Part shown: positions 16,551 through 26,265 of the stretch, piece by piece
Layout of the letters: the number at the start of each line of letters is the position of its first letter
Position numbering within the stretch: position 1 is the stretch's first letter
Assembly (NCBI GenBank): GCA_023397505.1
Contig: JAEWUC010000007.1
Span: 124,001 to 188,000, forward strand
Direction: 5' to 3'
Origin: Bacteroidota bacterium
GTDB taxonomy: Bacteria; Bacteroidota; Ignavibacteria; Ignavibacteriales; Melioribacteraceae
Length of the DNA: 64,000 nt
Program-made: the position numbers and the translations under genes
Notes under the pieces: generated by a model
What the model saw: the letters and a program-made list of their open reading frames with translations, nothing else
Database searches by the model: none
Told to the model about the DNA's origin: nothing

Positions 16551-18002
16551 ATGAGAAAATCTAAAATTTTCATTTTTATTCTTTTATCAATTATGTTATT
16601 TAATTCTTGCGATAAGGAAGTGTTTACAGGATATCCTACAGAACCACCTGCTCATTTCGGGAAAATATTTTTAAACAGTGATCCGCCTGAAGCGCTAATT
16701 TATATAAATAACAAAAACACTGGTTATGTAACTCCCGATACTGTTAAATGGCTTGAGACAGGCAGTTATACCGTTACATTAAAGCAAGGATTATTCGGCG
16801 ATTCAAGTTTTGTTATCAACATTGATGAAAATATTAAAAAAGAAATTTTTGTTGATTATAGAAACAATCCTAAATTCTGGGGAAAAATAGAATGCAATTC
16901 CAAACCGAGCGGTGCTTCAATTTTTCTTAATGGGGTTAATACCGAATTAACTACTCCAAACACAATTACAAAACTTCCCGGCAACTATAAAGTAAAACTT
17001 TCATATCCTAATTGCAGGGAAGACAGCGTTTCTTTTCTTTTGTACGGGGGTAAAAGCCAATACATTAATATTTTATTGGAAGACACTACAAATTGGGTTA
17101 GTTATAAATTATCCAACTCGCAGATTTCAAGTAATGTTGTTTCGTGTATTTCAGTTGATAAAAACAATATGAAATGGATTGGAACTAGGGATAAAGGTGT
17201 CGCTGCTTTTGACGGGAAAAATTGGTTTAAATACGACACAAAAAACAGTTCTTTAATAAGTGACTTTATTTATTGCATTGAAGTCGCTGAAGATAATTCT
17301 ATCTGGGTTGGTACTGCTGTGGGTTTATCTGTTTACCGTAATGGGGTTTGGCAAAACTTCTCTGAATCATATCTAAATAAATATATAACCGATATTTCTT
17401 TGGGCAAGAATGGTGATATATGGGTTGCAACTGAGGTCGGTTTAGCGAAATATAATTCGGGCTTATGGCAATTTTATAATACTTCCAATTCAGGTATTGT
17501 AGCTAATTATACAACTTGTGTTGCAGTTGATGAAACTGGTAATGTATGGGTAGGCACAAACATGTTTGGTATTAGCAAGTTCGACGGTAATAATTGGCAA
17601 ACTTATATTGTCGCAAACATGGGTGTTGATACAAGCATCGGAAATATCATAATCCATATTGCTGCAGATAAAGACAACAATATTTGGGTTGCGCATGCAG
17701 TTAATGATAAAGCAGGTATGCGGGGAGGAATGACCAGATTTGACGGTTCAAAATGGTCCGAATGGAAATATACAGGCGTGAATACAAATTACGTTGAATC
17801 TATATATGTTGATAAAAACAATACAAAGTGGGTCGGTACAACAAACGGACTTGCCGAAATAACAGATCAGGAAGTGGTGAATATATATAATGTGCAAAAC
17901 TCGCAGATACCGTTGGGCAGGGTAACGGGTGTAGTTTTAGATATTCAAAATAATATTTGGGTTACAACTCTTAACAATGGTATTTCAAAATACAAAAGAT
18001 AG
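16551..18002 (+). CDS. PEGA-domain lipoprotein with propeller repeats
   Basis: 483 residues from the ATG at 16551; the frame is open further upstream, but that part overlaps the DUF4249 gene. A lipobox (IMLFNSC) is followed by two PEGA-like modules (about 35-105 and 110-180; SDPPEALIYINNKNTGYVTP and SKPSGASIFLNGVNTELTTP). About seven repeats typical of two-component-regulator beta-propellers follow (IWVGTAVGLSVY, IWVATEVGLAKY, VWVGTNMFGISKFDG, KWVGTTNGLAEI). No kinase or DNA-binding part follows, so it is a stand-alone surface or periplasmic propeller. It is probably co-transcribed with the receptor pair, 25 bp away. Confidence 0.85.
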   Translation: MRKSKIFIFILLSIMLFNSCDKEVFTGYPTEPPAHFGKIFLNSDPPEALIYINNKNTGYVTPDTVKWLETGSYTVTLKQGLFGDSSFVINIDENIKKEIFVDYRNNPKFWGKIECNSKPSGASIFLNGVNTELTTPNTITKLPGNYKVKLSYPNCREDSVSFLLYGGKSQYINILLEDTTNWVSYKLSNSQISSNVVSCISVDKNNMKWIGTRDKGVAAFDGKNWFKYDTKNSSLISDFIYCIEVAEDNSIWVGTAVGLSVYRNGVWQNFSESYLNKYITDISLGKNGDIWVATEVGLAKYNSGLWQFYNTSNSGIVANYTTCVAVDETGNVWVGTNMFGISKFDGNNWQTYIVANMGVDTSIGNIIIHIAADKDNNIWVAHAVNDKAGMRGGMTRFDGSKWSEWKYTGVNTNYVESIYVDKNNTKWVGTTNGLAEITDQEVVNIYNVQNSQIPLGRVTGVVLDIQNNIWVTTLNNGISKYKR

Positions 18003-18129
18003 ATTTTGTTTTATATTGATTATTTTCAACCGAATTCTCTCTCACTTACCAAATAGTGTATAGAAATTTACCATAAAAAAAATGAAATTTTGTTTTGCTG
18101 TAATGACGTAAAAGTTTATTTTTAGACAT

Positions 18130-18143
18130 ACCAAACGGTCGGT
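18130..18143. promoter_or_regulatory. Candidate TetR operator
   Basis: ACCAAACGGTCGGT, an imperfect palindrome (10 of 14 positions symmetric), lies immediately before the tetR start at 18146. Its ACC...GGT ends and central CGGTC resemble TetR/AcrR-type sites, so autoregulation is plausible. Confidence 0.45.
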
Positions 18144-18145
18144 TT

Positions 18146-18748
18146 ATGAATGAAGCTAAAGAACATATATTAAAAACAGCTTTCGGGTTATTTCTTCAGA
18201 AAAATTTTAAAGAAGTGACAATGAAAGAAATTGTGGAAAAGACCGGTTTATCAAAGGGCGCTTTCTACCACTATTTTGAAAGTAAAGAAAAACTGTTTTT
18301 CGAAGTGATAGATACATTTTATTTCAAAAATATTATGGTTGATTTCAATCTGTTAAACAAAAATTCTCTATATGAATTTTATAATGATTATGTCGAAAAA
18401 ATGGTACTCATTATAAACAAAATGCAGAGCGACTACTCGTATTGCGATTCATTGGCGAATATGAATTTTATTACAATCATGTTTGATGCTGTTCATATGT
18501 TTCCGGAATTAAAAAGCAAATTGATGAAAGCTATGCAGGAAGAACTTGATGCATGGATTGATGTTATTAAAAATTCAAGGGAGAGGGGCGAGTTTACTTC
18601 GCCTATGACTGACGACCAGATTGCTAAGGTATTTATTTATTCGAACGACGGGATAGGTTTAAGACTGCTGTTGGAAAATAAAACAGAAAAAATGAAGGAA
18701 GAAATGTTAACTCTATGGGATAATTTTTATAAAGAGATTAAGGATTGA
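18146..18748 (+). CDS. TetR/AcrR family transcriptional regulator
   Basis: 200 residues. An N-terminal helix-turn-helix (about 25-47: TMKEIVEKTGLSKGAFYHYF) matches TetR regulators, and the C-terminal half is an all-helical ligand domain. It sits 130 bp upstream of an outer-membrane factor, adaptor and RND pump on the same strand, so it most likely represses that efflux operon and itself. Confidence 0.92.
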   Translation: MNEAKEHILKTAFGLFLQKNFKEVTMKEIVEKTGLSKGAFYHYFESKEKLFFEVIDTFYFKNIMVDFNLLNKNSLYEFYNDYVEKMVLIINKMQSDYSYCDSLANMNFITIMFDAVHMFPELKSKLMKAMQEELDAWIDVIKNSRERGEFTSPMTDDQIAKVFIYSNDGIGLRLLLENKTEKMKEEMLTLWDNFYKEIKD

Positions 18749-18878
18749 GCTCATAGTGCAAATTTCTTCATAAAGTTATTTAATATAGTTAGTAACTTTT
18801 AACCGGACGAATACGTCTATTAAACATGATTTTTTTAATTTTATAGTAAAAATATTTTAACAGGAATCAATTGGGGAA

Positions 18879-20231
18879 ATGATTATGATGAAATGCAAAG
18901 GTCTGTTGGTAACTCTTTTCTTTATAGCTTTTGTATGGAATAGCACACATGCGCAGGATGGAAAGCGAATTATTCAACTTTCGTGGAAGAATGTTGTTGA
19001 TATTTCTTTGAAAGATAATCTGAGTTTAAAATCAAAAATGCTTGATTATGATGCTCAGAATCTTGAAACATGGAAATCGCTGACATACTTTCTACCGTCG
19101 TTAACGTATCAGGGAGTTATGCAGAAAAATGTTGAATTGCCCGTGTTTGTATTCATGGGTCAAAGATTTGTTGTTGGAGCGCCATACAATTTTCAACATT
19201 CGCTGAGCCTATCGCTTCCTTTATTTACCGGTGGAAGCAGGTGGTTTAATTACGATATTCAAAGAGATATTAAGAAATCTTTGAGTGAAGAATTGAAAGG
19301 TAAAGAAGAAGAGACGGTTCTAAATTCAATGCAGGCGTATTATGCTATTATACTTGCAGATGAATTATCAAAAACGGCTGATGAAGCGGTTAATGTTGCA
19401 AAACAAAATTTAGAACAAGTTCAAAAATTTTACGACGCCGGAACCGCGACTGAATTGGATTTCCAAAGAGCGAAAGCGCAGTATTCTTCAACTCTACCGA
19501 TGCTAGAATCGGCGCTCTCGAATAAAAAATTATCTGCACAGAGATTAAAAAGTTTATTGAATATTTCTCTCTCGGATTCATTAGTGGTTAGCGATGCGCT
19601 TGATAGAAAGGAATTTCTAAATGAATATGCCAAAATATCACTCGATGAACTTAAAATGCTTTCGAAAGAAAATAGGAACGACATTAAAGCGTTGGAATAT
19701 CAACTAAACGCAACAAAGACGGGCGAAAAATTAGCGCTCGGTCAATTTGGACCAACAGTTGCAGTAACAGCAAGCGTAGATCACGCGGCGCAGATGGATA
19801 ATGCCAAAGTAATGTGGAAAGATTATGTCAGATCCAAATCCATAACACTTTCGGTTTCGTGGCCTTTATTCGAAGGCGGAAGAAAAATTCTCGATTATCA
19901 AATTGCAAAAATTAAAAGTGATCAGATGGATTTGTATGTTCAACAAACGCAATACGGAGCTGATCTTGATGTTGAGCAAAGTTATTATAGCTTTACAGAA
20001 TCAGCTAAAAGTCTGAGTAGTTTAAAAGACGCATTGGATCAGTACGAAGAAAGTTTACGCATCTCGAATGTGCTTTATACGCAGGGTATGAGCAGCCAGC
20101 TTGACGTATTGAACGCACAGCTACTTTATACTAAAAGTAAAAGCGATTACTTGCAGGGAATTTATAATTACAATGTCAGCCAACTTGCTTTATTAAAGTC
20201 GGTTGGGTTATTAGATAATATTTGGAAATAA
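18879..20231 (+). CDS. TolC-like outer-membrane efflux protein
   Basis: About 450 residues: signal peptide ending THAQ and the two tandem TolC repeats of long coiled-coil helices with beta segments (FDAGTATELDFQRAKAQY-like pattern in the first repeat; GMSSQLDVLNAQLLYTKSKSDY in the second). It forms the outer-membrane duct of the tripartite pump encoded downstream. ATG codons at 18879, 18885 and 18888 are all possible; GGGGAA at 18872 fits the later ones better. Confidence 0.9.
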   Translation: MIMMKCKGLLVTLFFIAFVWNSTHAQDGKRIIQLSWKNVVDISLKDNLSLKSKMLDYDAQNLETWKSLTYFLPSLTYQGVMQKNVELPVFVFMGQRFVVGAPYNFQHSLSLSLPLFTGGSRWFNYDIQRDIKKSLSEELKGKEEETVLNSMQAYYAIILADELSKTADEAVNVAKQNLEQVQKFYDAGTATELDFQRAKAQYSSTLPMLESALSNKKLSAQRLKSLLNISLSDSLVVSDALDRKEFLNEYAKISLDELKMLSKENRNDIKALEYQLNATKTGEKLALGQFGPTVAVTASVDHAAQMDNAKVMWKDYVRSKSITLSVSWPLFEGGRKILDYQIAKIKSDQMDLYVQQTQYGADLDVEQSYYSFTESAKSLSSLKDALDQYEESLRISNVLYTQGMSSQLDVLNAQLLYTKSKSDYLQGIYNYNVSQLALLKSVGLLDNIWK

Positions 20232-20268
20232 TTTTTTCAAAAATTGACCGCTTTTGCGGGAGGATAAA

Positions 20269-21375
20269 ATGAACAAAAGAATTTTTTATATCATCTCTAT
20301 TACAATTCTGTTTCTGATCGGATGTTCACAACAAGAAGAAAAAGAAGTTGAAAAACCTGTTCCGGTAAAAATTTATAAAGTTAAGACGGAATCAATCTCA
20401 AAATACATCCGCGCAACGGGTTCGGTTTCCGGTGATGAAGATGTAATTCTTTACAGTAAAGTTACCGAGCGGATCGAAAAATTAAATATTACACCGGGGC
20501 AACGGGTAACAAAAGATCAAATTCTCGCACAACAAAAAAATGAAATCCTAAAACAGGGAATGGATATTGCGAACGCTGCATTAAAAACAGCAGAAGCCCA
20601 GGCAAAATTAGCTGTTATAGATTTTGAAAGAATGAGCAAACTTAATTCCGAAAAAGCCATTAGTCCGCAACAATTTGACCAGGCAAAAATTGCGAATGAA
20701 ACTGCCGTACATGCTTTGGAACAAGCAAAATCAATGTATGAACAAGCAAAGGAACAATACGAAAATAGTTTCATCAAAGCTCCTTTTGATGGAGTTGCGG
20801 CTGCCGTTTATGTTGAGAAAAATCAAATGGTTAATATGGGTCAGCAGGTGGCACAGGTTGTTTCGCCTTCTAAAATGAAATCAAAAATTTATTTGACGGG
20901 CGCCGATATTCAAAATGCAAAAGTCGGACAAAAGGTAGTTGTGAAATTCCCGACAATTCCCGGCGAGGAATTTGACGCGCGAGTTGAAAAAATTAATTCT
21001 TCTGTCGATCAAATGTCAAAATCGGTTGAAGTTGAGGTTGTAATTTTAACTAAAGATGCCCGCATTAAATCCGGCATGTTCGGTGAATTTTATATTGAAA
21101 CGGAAACCATTGCCAGTAGTTTGGTTGTGCCGGAAGCGGCTTTAATCTCTCAAACTGAAATCAAAATTAACAGAGAAACCGGTTTGCAGAACTCTATTAA
21201 AAAATTCTACTTGTTTGTTGTAGAAAAGAATATTGCCAAATTAAAAGAAGTTAAAACCGGTATTGCAAATAACGGACAGATTGAGATTACCAGCGGACTG
21301 AATATTGGCGATTTGGTAATTGTTGTTGGGCAGAGTATTGTTAAGGAAGGTCAAACTGTTAATGTAATTGAATAA
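20269..21375 (+). CDS. RND efflux periplasmic adaptor (HlyD/MFP family)
   Basis: 368 residues from the ATG at 20269, preceded by GGGAGG. A lipoprotein signal (FLIGCSQQ) anchors it. A lipoyl-like domain (YIRATGSVSGDEDV, FIKAPFDGVAAAVYVEKNQMV) is split by a helical hairpin (about 90-165). Beta-barrel and membrane-proximal domains follow. It bridges the inner-membrane RND pump and the TolC-like duct. 14 bp separate it from the pump gene. Confidence 0.93.
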   Translation: MNKRIFYIISITILFLIGCSQQEEKEVEKPVPVKIYKVKTESISKYIRATGSVSGDEDVILYSKVTERIEKLNITPGQRVTKDQILAQQKNEILKQGMDIANAALKTAEAQAKLAVIDFERMSKLNSEKAISPQQFDQAKIANETAVHALEQAKSMYEQAKEQYENSFIKAPFDGVAAAVYVEKNQMVNMGQQVAQVVSPSKMKSKIYLTGADIQNAKVGQKVVVKFPTIPGEEFDARVEKINSSVDQMSKSVEVEVVILTKDARIKSGMFGEFYIETETIASSLVVPEAALISQTEIKINRETGLQNSIKKFYLFVVEKNIAKLKEVKTGIANNGQIEITSGLNIGDLVIVVGQSIVKEGQTVNVIE

Positions 21376-21389
21376 GGAAATTTTAAATT

Positions 21390-24300
21390 ATGCTAATCAC
21401 AAAATTTTCACTTAAAAGACAAATCACATTAGTAATGATTTACGCGGTGATAATCTTTTTCAGCTTCTTTTCTTTTTCGCAGTTGAAAATAGATTTTTTC
21501 CCGGATATAACATTCCCGTTTGCAGGCGTAATTACAAGCTATACAGGCGTTGGTCCCGAAGACATAGAAAATCTAATTTCGAGACCGATTGAAGAAGCGG
21601 TATCATCCGTAAAAAATATTGATAAGGTTAGTTCGCAATCTTCAAAAGGCGCTTCGATAGTTACGCTTGAATTCAAGTACGGCACGGATATGAATGTTGC
21701 CGAAAACGATATTCGAAAAAATTTGGATATGATTCGGGATTACCTACCAGATGATGCGACGGAACCTATTGTATTCGTATTCGATCCTTCTATGATGCCG
21801 ATAGGTTATTATAGTATTAGTTCGCCGTATCTCGGTCCGGCTGAATTAAGAAGGTTATCGGAAGAAACAATTGAACCGCTTCTTGAAAGAATCGAAGGTG
21901 TTGCTTCCGTTTCAACAATGGGCGGGCAGCAGAGACAGATTAATGTTGAGATTAACCCGGTTCTTCTTGCATCCTATGATTTATCGCCGAACGATGTTTA
22001 TCAAACAATTCAAACGGGAAGCGGGTTACAGCCTGCGGGCACTATCGAAACTTCCAATAAAAATTATAACCTTCGTGTTTTGAGCGAATATTTATCTGTT
22101 CGGCAAATTCAAAATACAATAATTACTTATAAAAACAGTGTGCCGGTTTATGTAAAAGATGTTGCAAAAGTTGAAGACGGATTTAAAGAAAATACAAACG
22201 AAGTACGTGCAGATTACGGCGAAGGCGTTATGCTTGTTTTGATGAAACAGTCCGATGCCAACACTGTGCTAACAAGCAACAAAGTTAAAGAAGCGATTCC
22301 GGATATTGTTAAACGCCTTCCGCAAGGCACTAAGTTTAGTCCTATCTGGGACCAATCGGATTTTATTTTAAAATCAGTTAATAATCTTAAAAGCACGGCA
22401 ATCATTGCTTTCGTGTTGGCGTTTATAGTAATCTATTTCTTTTTAAGAAATTTCCGGGGCAGTTTGATTATGGGAATTTCTATCCCGGTTTCGGTAATCA
22501 CAACATTCGCGGTTATGTTCGCGGCAAATGTTACGCTGAACATTATTTCGATGGCTGGACTCGCGCTTGCAATAGGAATGCTTGTTGATAACTCCATTGT
22601 AGTTCTCGAAAATATTTACCGCCATCGGGAGATGGATAAAAATTTGATGGATGCCGCTGAAATAGGCACAAAAGAAGTTGGTATGGCTATTACCGCGTCA
22701 ACATTAACGACAATTGCGGTGTTTTTGCCTGTATTATTCGTTCCGAATATTACCGGGCAATTATTTAAAGATATGGTTTTAACAATAACATTTAGTCTAA
22801 TTGTATCGTTGATTGTTGCTTTAACAATTGTACCTATGATGGCTGCAAATATTCTTAAGCTGGAAGTTAAGAAGAAGGAAAACTGGTTCACCAAAATAAA
22901 AGACACGATGGGAAACAGCATCGAAAAATTTTCTAATAGATATAGTAAAATTTTACATTGGTCTATTTATCACAGAAAAACAGTAATGATTTCAGTCGGT
23001 GTGTTGTTGGCCCTTTCAATTTCACTTGTAACATTTTTAGGCGGTGAGTTTATGCCGAAATCTGATCAGGGATTAATTAATGTTCTCCTTGAATCGCCAT
23101 CGGGAACTCCGATAGAACAAACAAGAATCTATGCATATAAAATTGAGGATATAATTAAAGAAGAAGTTGGAAAAGAAGATTTTGAATCGCTCGCAATATT
23201 TTACGGTGAGAGGGAAGGCATTGGCGCATTCGGTACAACATCAAGTACGATTGAACTTTTTGTAAAACTAAAACCAATGGCAGAACGAACGAATTCACAA
23301 TTTGTACTTCAGGATAGATTAAGAAAAAGATTCGATGAGTTGCCGGGAATTACCTATACTTTCCAAGACGGCGGTTCTTTTTCAACAGAAAAGGATATCG
23401 AAATTAAAGTTGTAGGATTTAACGTTGCAGGAGCGAAAGTAATTGCAAATGAATTAAAATCCCAAATGGAAAAGATTAACGGACTTGTCGATATTTCTTT
23501 GAACACAAAAGAAACAACACCCGAATTGCAGGTTCATCTTAACAAGGATTTATTGAATCATTATAATTTATCAACACTGCAGGTTGCTTCTAATATTTCT
23601 ACTTCTATTCAAGGTAGGGTAGCATCTCAATACCGTGAGGAAGGAGATGAGTACGATATCTTTGTAAGATTCGCGAAAGAATTCCGTAACAAAAAAGAAT
23701 CTCTTGAACAGTTGGAACTTGCTTTACCGGCAGGCGGAAGAGTAAAATTAAAAGATGTTGCAGAAATTAAAGAGGAGCAATCTAGCCCTACAATCTTCAG
23801 AGAAAATCAAAACAGATTTGTTTCAATTGGATGCGGTTTATCCGGTACGGATCTTTCAACTGCAATTGCCGAAATAGAAAAAATTATTGCTGATACACCA
23901 GTTCCGTCGGAGTATCAAGTTATAATAGGCGGTTCGGCTGAAGACCAGCAGGAAGCGTATTTTTATCTCGGACTCGCATTCATTGCCGCTATTTTATTAG
24001 TTTACATGATCATGGCTTCACAGTTTGAATCGTTAGTTGATCCATTGATAATTATGTTCACGGTTCCGCTTTCAATTATTGGTGTGTTTATTTTCCTCGC
24101 TATTACGGGCACATCTTTCAGCGTTATGGCTTTGGTTGGAATTGTAATGCTTGTTGGTATTGCAGTGAACAATGGAATTGTTTTGGTGGATTATATAAAT
24201 CAACAGCGTCTTGCTGGAATGGAATTGTTTGAAGCTGTTGAATTTAGCTGCAAAGCAAGACTGCGGCCGGTTCTTATGACGGCACTAACAACTATTCTTG

Positions 24301-24494
24301 GCATGGTTCCGCTTGCAATAGAAATTGGAGAAGGTGCCGAAACTTGGTCGCCGCTTGCAAGAGCGGTTATCGGAGGTTTGACGGCAACAACTATTCTTAC
24401 ATTAGTTGTTATTCCAATTGTTTATATAATATTTGAACATGCAGGAGAAAAAGTAAATAAATTCTTCAAGCATAAAAAAGTAAGCAGTCATTAA
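21390..24494 (+). CDS. RND multidrug/solute exporter, inner-membrane pump
   Basis: 1034 residues, normal for AcrB/HAE1-type pumps. It has two repeats, each with TM1 followed by a large periplasmic loop and five more TMs. Visible are DFFPDITFPFAGVITSYTG, the proton-relay region in TM4 (ALAIGMLVDNSIVVLENIYRH, with Asp) and its counterpart VGIAVNNGIVLVDYINQQR. In the first half the conserved Asp is followed by Asn, a common HAE1 variant. Last gene of the TetR-controlled operon, closed by a strong terminator. The substrate cannot be told. Confidence 0.95.
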   Translation: MLITKFSLKRQITLVMIYAVIIFFSFFSFSQLKIDFFPDITFPFAGVITSYTGVGPEDIENLISRPIEEAVSSVKNIDKVSSQSSKGASIVTLEFKYGTDMNVAENDIRKNLDMIRDYLPDDATEPIVFVFDPSMMPIGYYSISSPYLGPAELRRLSEETIEPLLERIEGVASVSTMGGQQRQINVEINPVLLASYDLSPNDVYQTIQTGSGLQPAGTIETSNKNYNLRVLSEYLSVRQIQNTIITYKNSVPVYVKDVAKVEDGFKENTNEVRADYGEGVMLVLMKQSDANTVLTSNKVKEAIPDIVKRLPQGTKFSPIWDQSDFILKSVNNLKSTAIIAFVLAFIVIYFFLRNFRGSLIMGISIPVSVITTFAVMFAANVTLNIISMAGLALAIGMLVDNSIVVLENIYRHREMDKNLMDAAEIGTKEVGMAITASTLTTIAVFLPVLFVPNITGQLFKDMVLTITFSLIVSLIVALTIVPMMAANILKLEVKKKENWFTKIKDTMGNSIEKFSNRYSKILHWSIYHRKTVMISVGVLLALSISLVTFLGGEFMPKSDQGLINVLLESPSGTPIEQTRIYAYKIEDIIKEEVGKEDFESLAIFYGEREGIGAFGTTSSTIELFVKLKPMAERTNSQFVLQDRLRKRFDELPGITYTFQDGGSFSTEKDIEIKVVGFNVAGAKVIANELKSQMEKINGLVDISLNTKETTPELQVHLNKDLLNHYNLSTLQVASNISTSIQGRVASQYREEGDEYDIFVRFAKEFRNKKESLEQLELALPAGGRVKLKDVAEIKEEQSSPTIFRENQNRFVSIGCGLSGTDLSTAIAEIEKIIADTPVPSEYQVIIGGSAEDQQEAYFYLGLAFIAAILLVYMIMASQFESLVDPLIIMFTVPLSIIGVFIFLAITGTSFSVMALVGIVMLVGIAVNNGIVLVDYINQQRLAGMELFEAVEFSCKARLRPVLMTALTTILGMVPLAIEIGEGAETWSPLARAVIGGLTATTILTLVVIPIVYIIFEHAGEKVNKFFKHKKVSSH

Positions 24495-24513
24495 GAATCA
24501 ACAGTATTAATCT

Positions 24514-24556
24514 CTTAGCGGTAAAATAAAGTTTATTTACCGCTAAGAATTTTTTC
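24514..24556 (+). terminator. Strong intrinsic terminator after RND operon
   Basis: CTTAGCGGTAAA(A)TAAA pairs with TTTATTTACCGCTAAG (16 bp with one bulged A), followed by a T run. Confidence 0.85.
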
Positions 24557-24655
24557 TACACTGTTAAATACTAATATTATCTGCCAAACTATTTGCTAAG
24601 TTATTATGAATTGCACTTACCTGATAGACAATATTAATACTATGTATAGAAGAAA

Positions 24656-25174
24656 TTAACTCAAGTAACCGTCCTTCCAAATACCTTTACCGCCCATAAC
24701 ACCAATTACCGTACCGGCTCCATAACCCCACATATATCCGAGCAAATGATTATCCTTGTCGAAGAAGCGGATGAAAGCTGCGTCAAAATAAGCATCTACC
24801 TCAATAGCTTCCTGTTTATAGAAAATATCTTCAAAAGTGTATGGAGTACAGGCATGCAATACTGCACCATCAAAAAAAGAATCACCTGGAAAAGCAAGCC
24901 CGCCGCAATGACCAACAAAACTCTTAAAGAAACGCGCGGGAGTGTTTGATGTACGTAAATTAATCATCACATTGATGTAGAATATCGCGCTCCCCAAATT
25001 AAACTTGTAATACATTCCTGATGGTTCGTCTCCGACAGTAGGTTTTTGTGAGTTAAGAATTGCTGTACAGATATCGTCGATCTGCTCATCCGTAAGACCT
25101 TTCCCAACATGAGTTTCTCTGAATCTTCTGGCATGCTCTTCAACCGTAGGGGGCGTAATTGTCTTTGTGTTCAT
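24656..25174 (-). CDS. Unassigned protein, C-terminus resembles VapA-type beta-barrel
   Basis: 172 residues, strong ribosome site (AAAGGAGAT) before the ATG at 25174. No signal peptide. A polar helical start (EEHARRFRETHVGKGLTDEQ) leads into a beta-rich part (YKFNLGSAIFYINVMI, GGLAFPGDSFFDGAVL). The end is Gly-rich (FFDKDNHLLGYMWGYGAGTV, then IGVMGGKGIW). The last segment resembles the Rhodococcus VapA-family barrel, where a Gly-rich strand closes the fold. The resemblance is from memory and weak. It stands alone, with gene-poor DNA on both sides, which would fit recent acquisition. Confidence 0.6.
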   Translation of the reverse strand: MNTKTITPPTVEEHARRFRETHVGKGLTDEQIDDICTAILNSQKPTVGDEPSGMYYKFNLGSAIFYINVMINLRTSNTPARFFKSFVGHCGGLAFPGDSFFDGAVLHACTPYTFEDIFYKQEAIEVDAYFDAAFIRFFDKDNHLLGYMWGYGAGTVIGVMGGKGIWKDGYLS

Positions 25175-25486
25175 GGTAGTATCTCCTTTTGTGTGTTAGT
25201 TTTTATGCGCTGACATAGGACATTCTACCAAGCAGATTAGTATTGTAGTTTAGGAATCGACAAAAACGCCCTATTGGTCATGCGTTGTCAATTTAATAAC
25301 TTTCCTTTGATATACTTTACAAGCACAATGTCTCTTTACTTCATAGACTTTCCAAATACCATAAACTTTTTCAAAGCATATTGCCGCTGGTTAATAACTA
25401 ATAAAAATAGAATTTGCTGTCCAAGCATCAAACCCATTTACATTAATTATTTTAAAGATTTTTTTTATTTACTGCTAAGATTATTC

Positions 25487-25606
25487 TTACATCATTTCAA
25501 ATATTAGTTTCTTCATATTATTATTTGTGACCTTTGAAAAATTCTGAATCTTGTCTTTACGATCTAGAAAATCGGGGCTATTTGTTATCGAATTAAAACA
25601 ACTCAT
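25487..25606 (-). CDS. Possible 39-aa small ORF in a 544-bp gap
   Basis: The stretch 25175-25718 holds no clear gene. On its minus strand one short frame begins with ATG at 25606 after AGAAGGA, a plausible ribosome site. It reads MSCFNSITNSPDFLDRKDKI and then QNFSKVTNNNMKKLIFEMM. Nothing in it is recognised. It could be a real small protein, a remnant or chance; the rest of the gap is featureless AT-rich DNA. Confidence 0.25.
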   Translation of the reverse strand: MSCFNSITNSPDFLDRKDKIQNFSKVTNNNMKKLIFEMM

Positions 25607-25718
25607 ATAAATTCCTTCTCCAAAAGAGCGCAAATGGATGATTGGAATAAATAATCATGAATTAATATTTTTTTAGCAACTGTTTTAATAAATGGTCAAT
25701 CATGTTTTCAACAAAAAA

Positions 25719-26099
25719 TTAATTTCCCATGCCCATATTACGACGCATTTCTTCCATTCTTTTTCTTTGTTCTTCTAAAACCTTTTTGAACTCGATTTTT
25801 TGTTTTGCTGTTAAAAGCTTCATTATTTTATTATTAGATGAATCGCGTAGTGCAGTCATTTTGGTTCTTGTAGTTTCATCACCAAATCCGCCGCCACTTT
25901 CCATAATCTTAAACATTTCATTTTGCTGGTTGGTATAAATCTCTGCAACTTTTTTAGCTTGTTCTTTATTTAGGTTAAGCCGTTCTGTTAACTGTTTTGC
26001 TCTTTCCTCCGGAGACATCCTTCCCATATCTTGAGCAAAAAATAATGTTGAGAATCCAAACATTATAACTAAAGCGAGCAAAAATGTTTTCTTAAACAT
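25719..26099 (-). CDS. Spy/CpxP-like periplasmic LTxxQ protein
   Basis: 126 residues: signal peptide (FLLALVIMFGFSTLFFAQ) and a mature, highly charged helical protein (SPEERAKQLTERLNLNKEQAKKV, then LTAKQKIEFKKVLEEQRKRMEEM). The LNLNKEQ and LTAKQ units are the LTxxQ-like repeats of the Spy/CpxP fold. These proteins act as periplasmic chaperones or stress sensors. A low-complexity Met/Gly end (RRNMGMGN) is common in this group. Single-gene unit with AAGGAGAT before the ATG. Confidence 0.82.
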   Translation of the reverse strand: MFKKTFLLALVIMFGFSTLFFAQDMGRMSPEERAKQLTERLNLNKEQAKKVAEIYTNQQNEMFKIMESGGGFGDETTRTKMTALRDSSNNKIMKLLTAKQKIEFKKVLEEQRKRMEEMRRNMGMGN

Positions 26100-26265
26100 A
26101 TTGAAATCTCCTTTTACTAATACACGTTATAAAAAGTTAAGCTATTAACTGAGAATATTCTCTTCTATTAGATTCCAAATCCCTGGCACAAGTTTAATTG
26201 GTTCATAAGTTTTCCACAATTTATCTATCTACAGCGAATATCCTTTATTCTGCACTCTTCGTTCT

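Noticed and set aside
25274..25507. 77-codon plus-strand ORF in the gap
   Set aside because: Composition is that of AT-rich noncoding DNA (many Phe, Tyr, Ile) with no ribosome site or domain.
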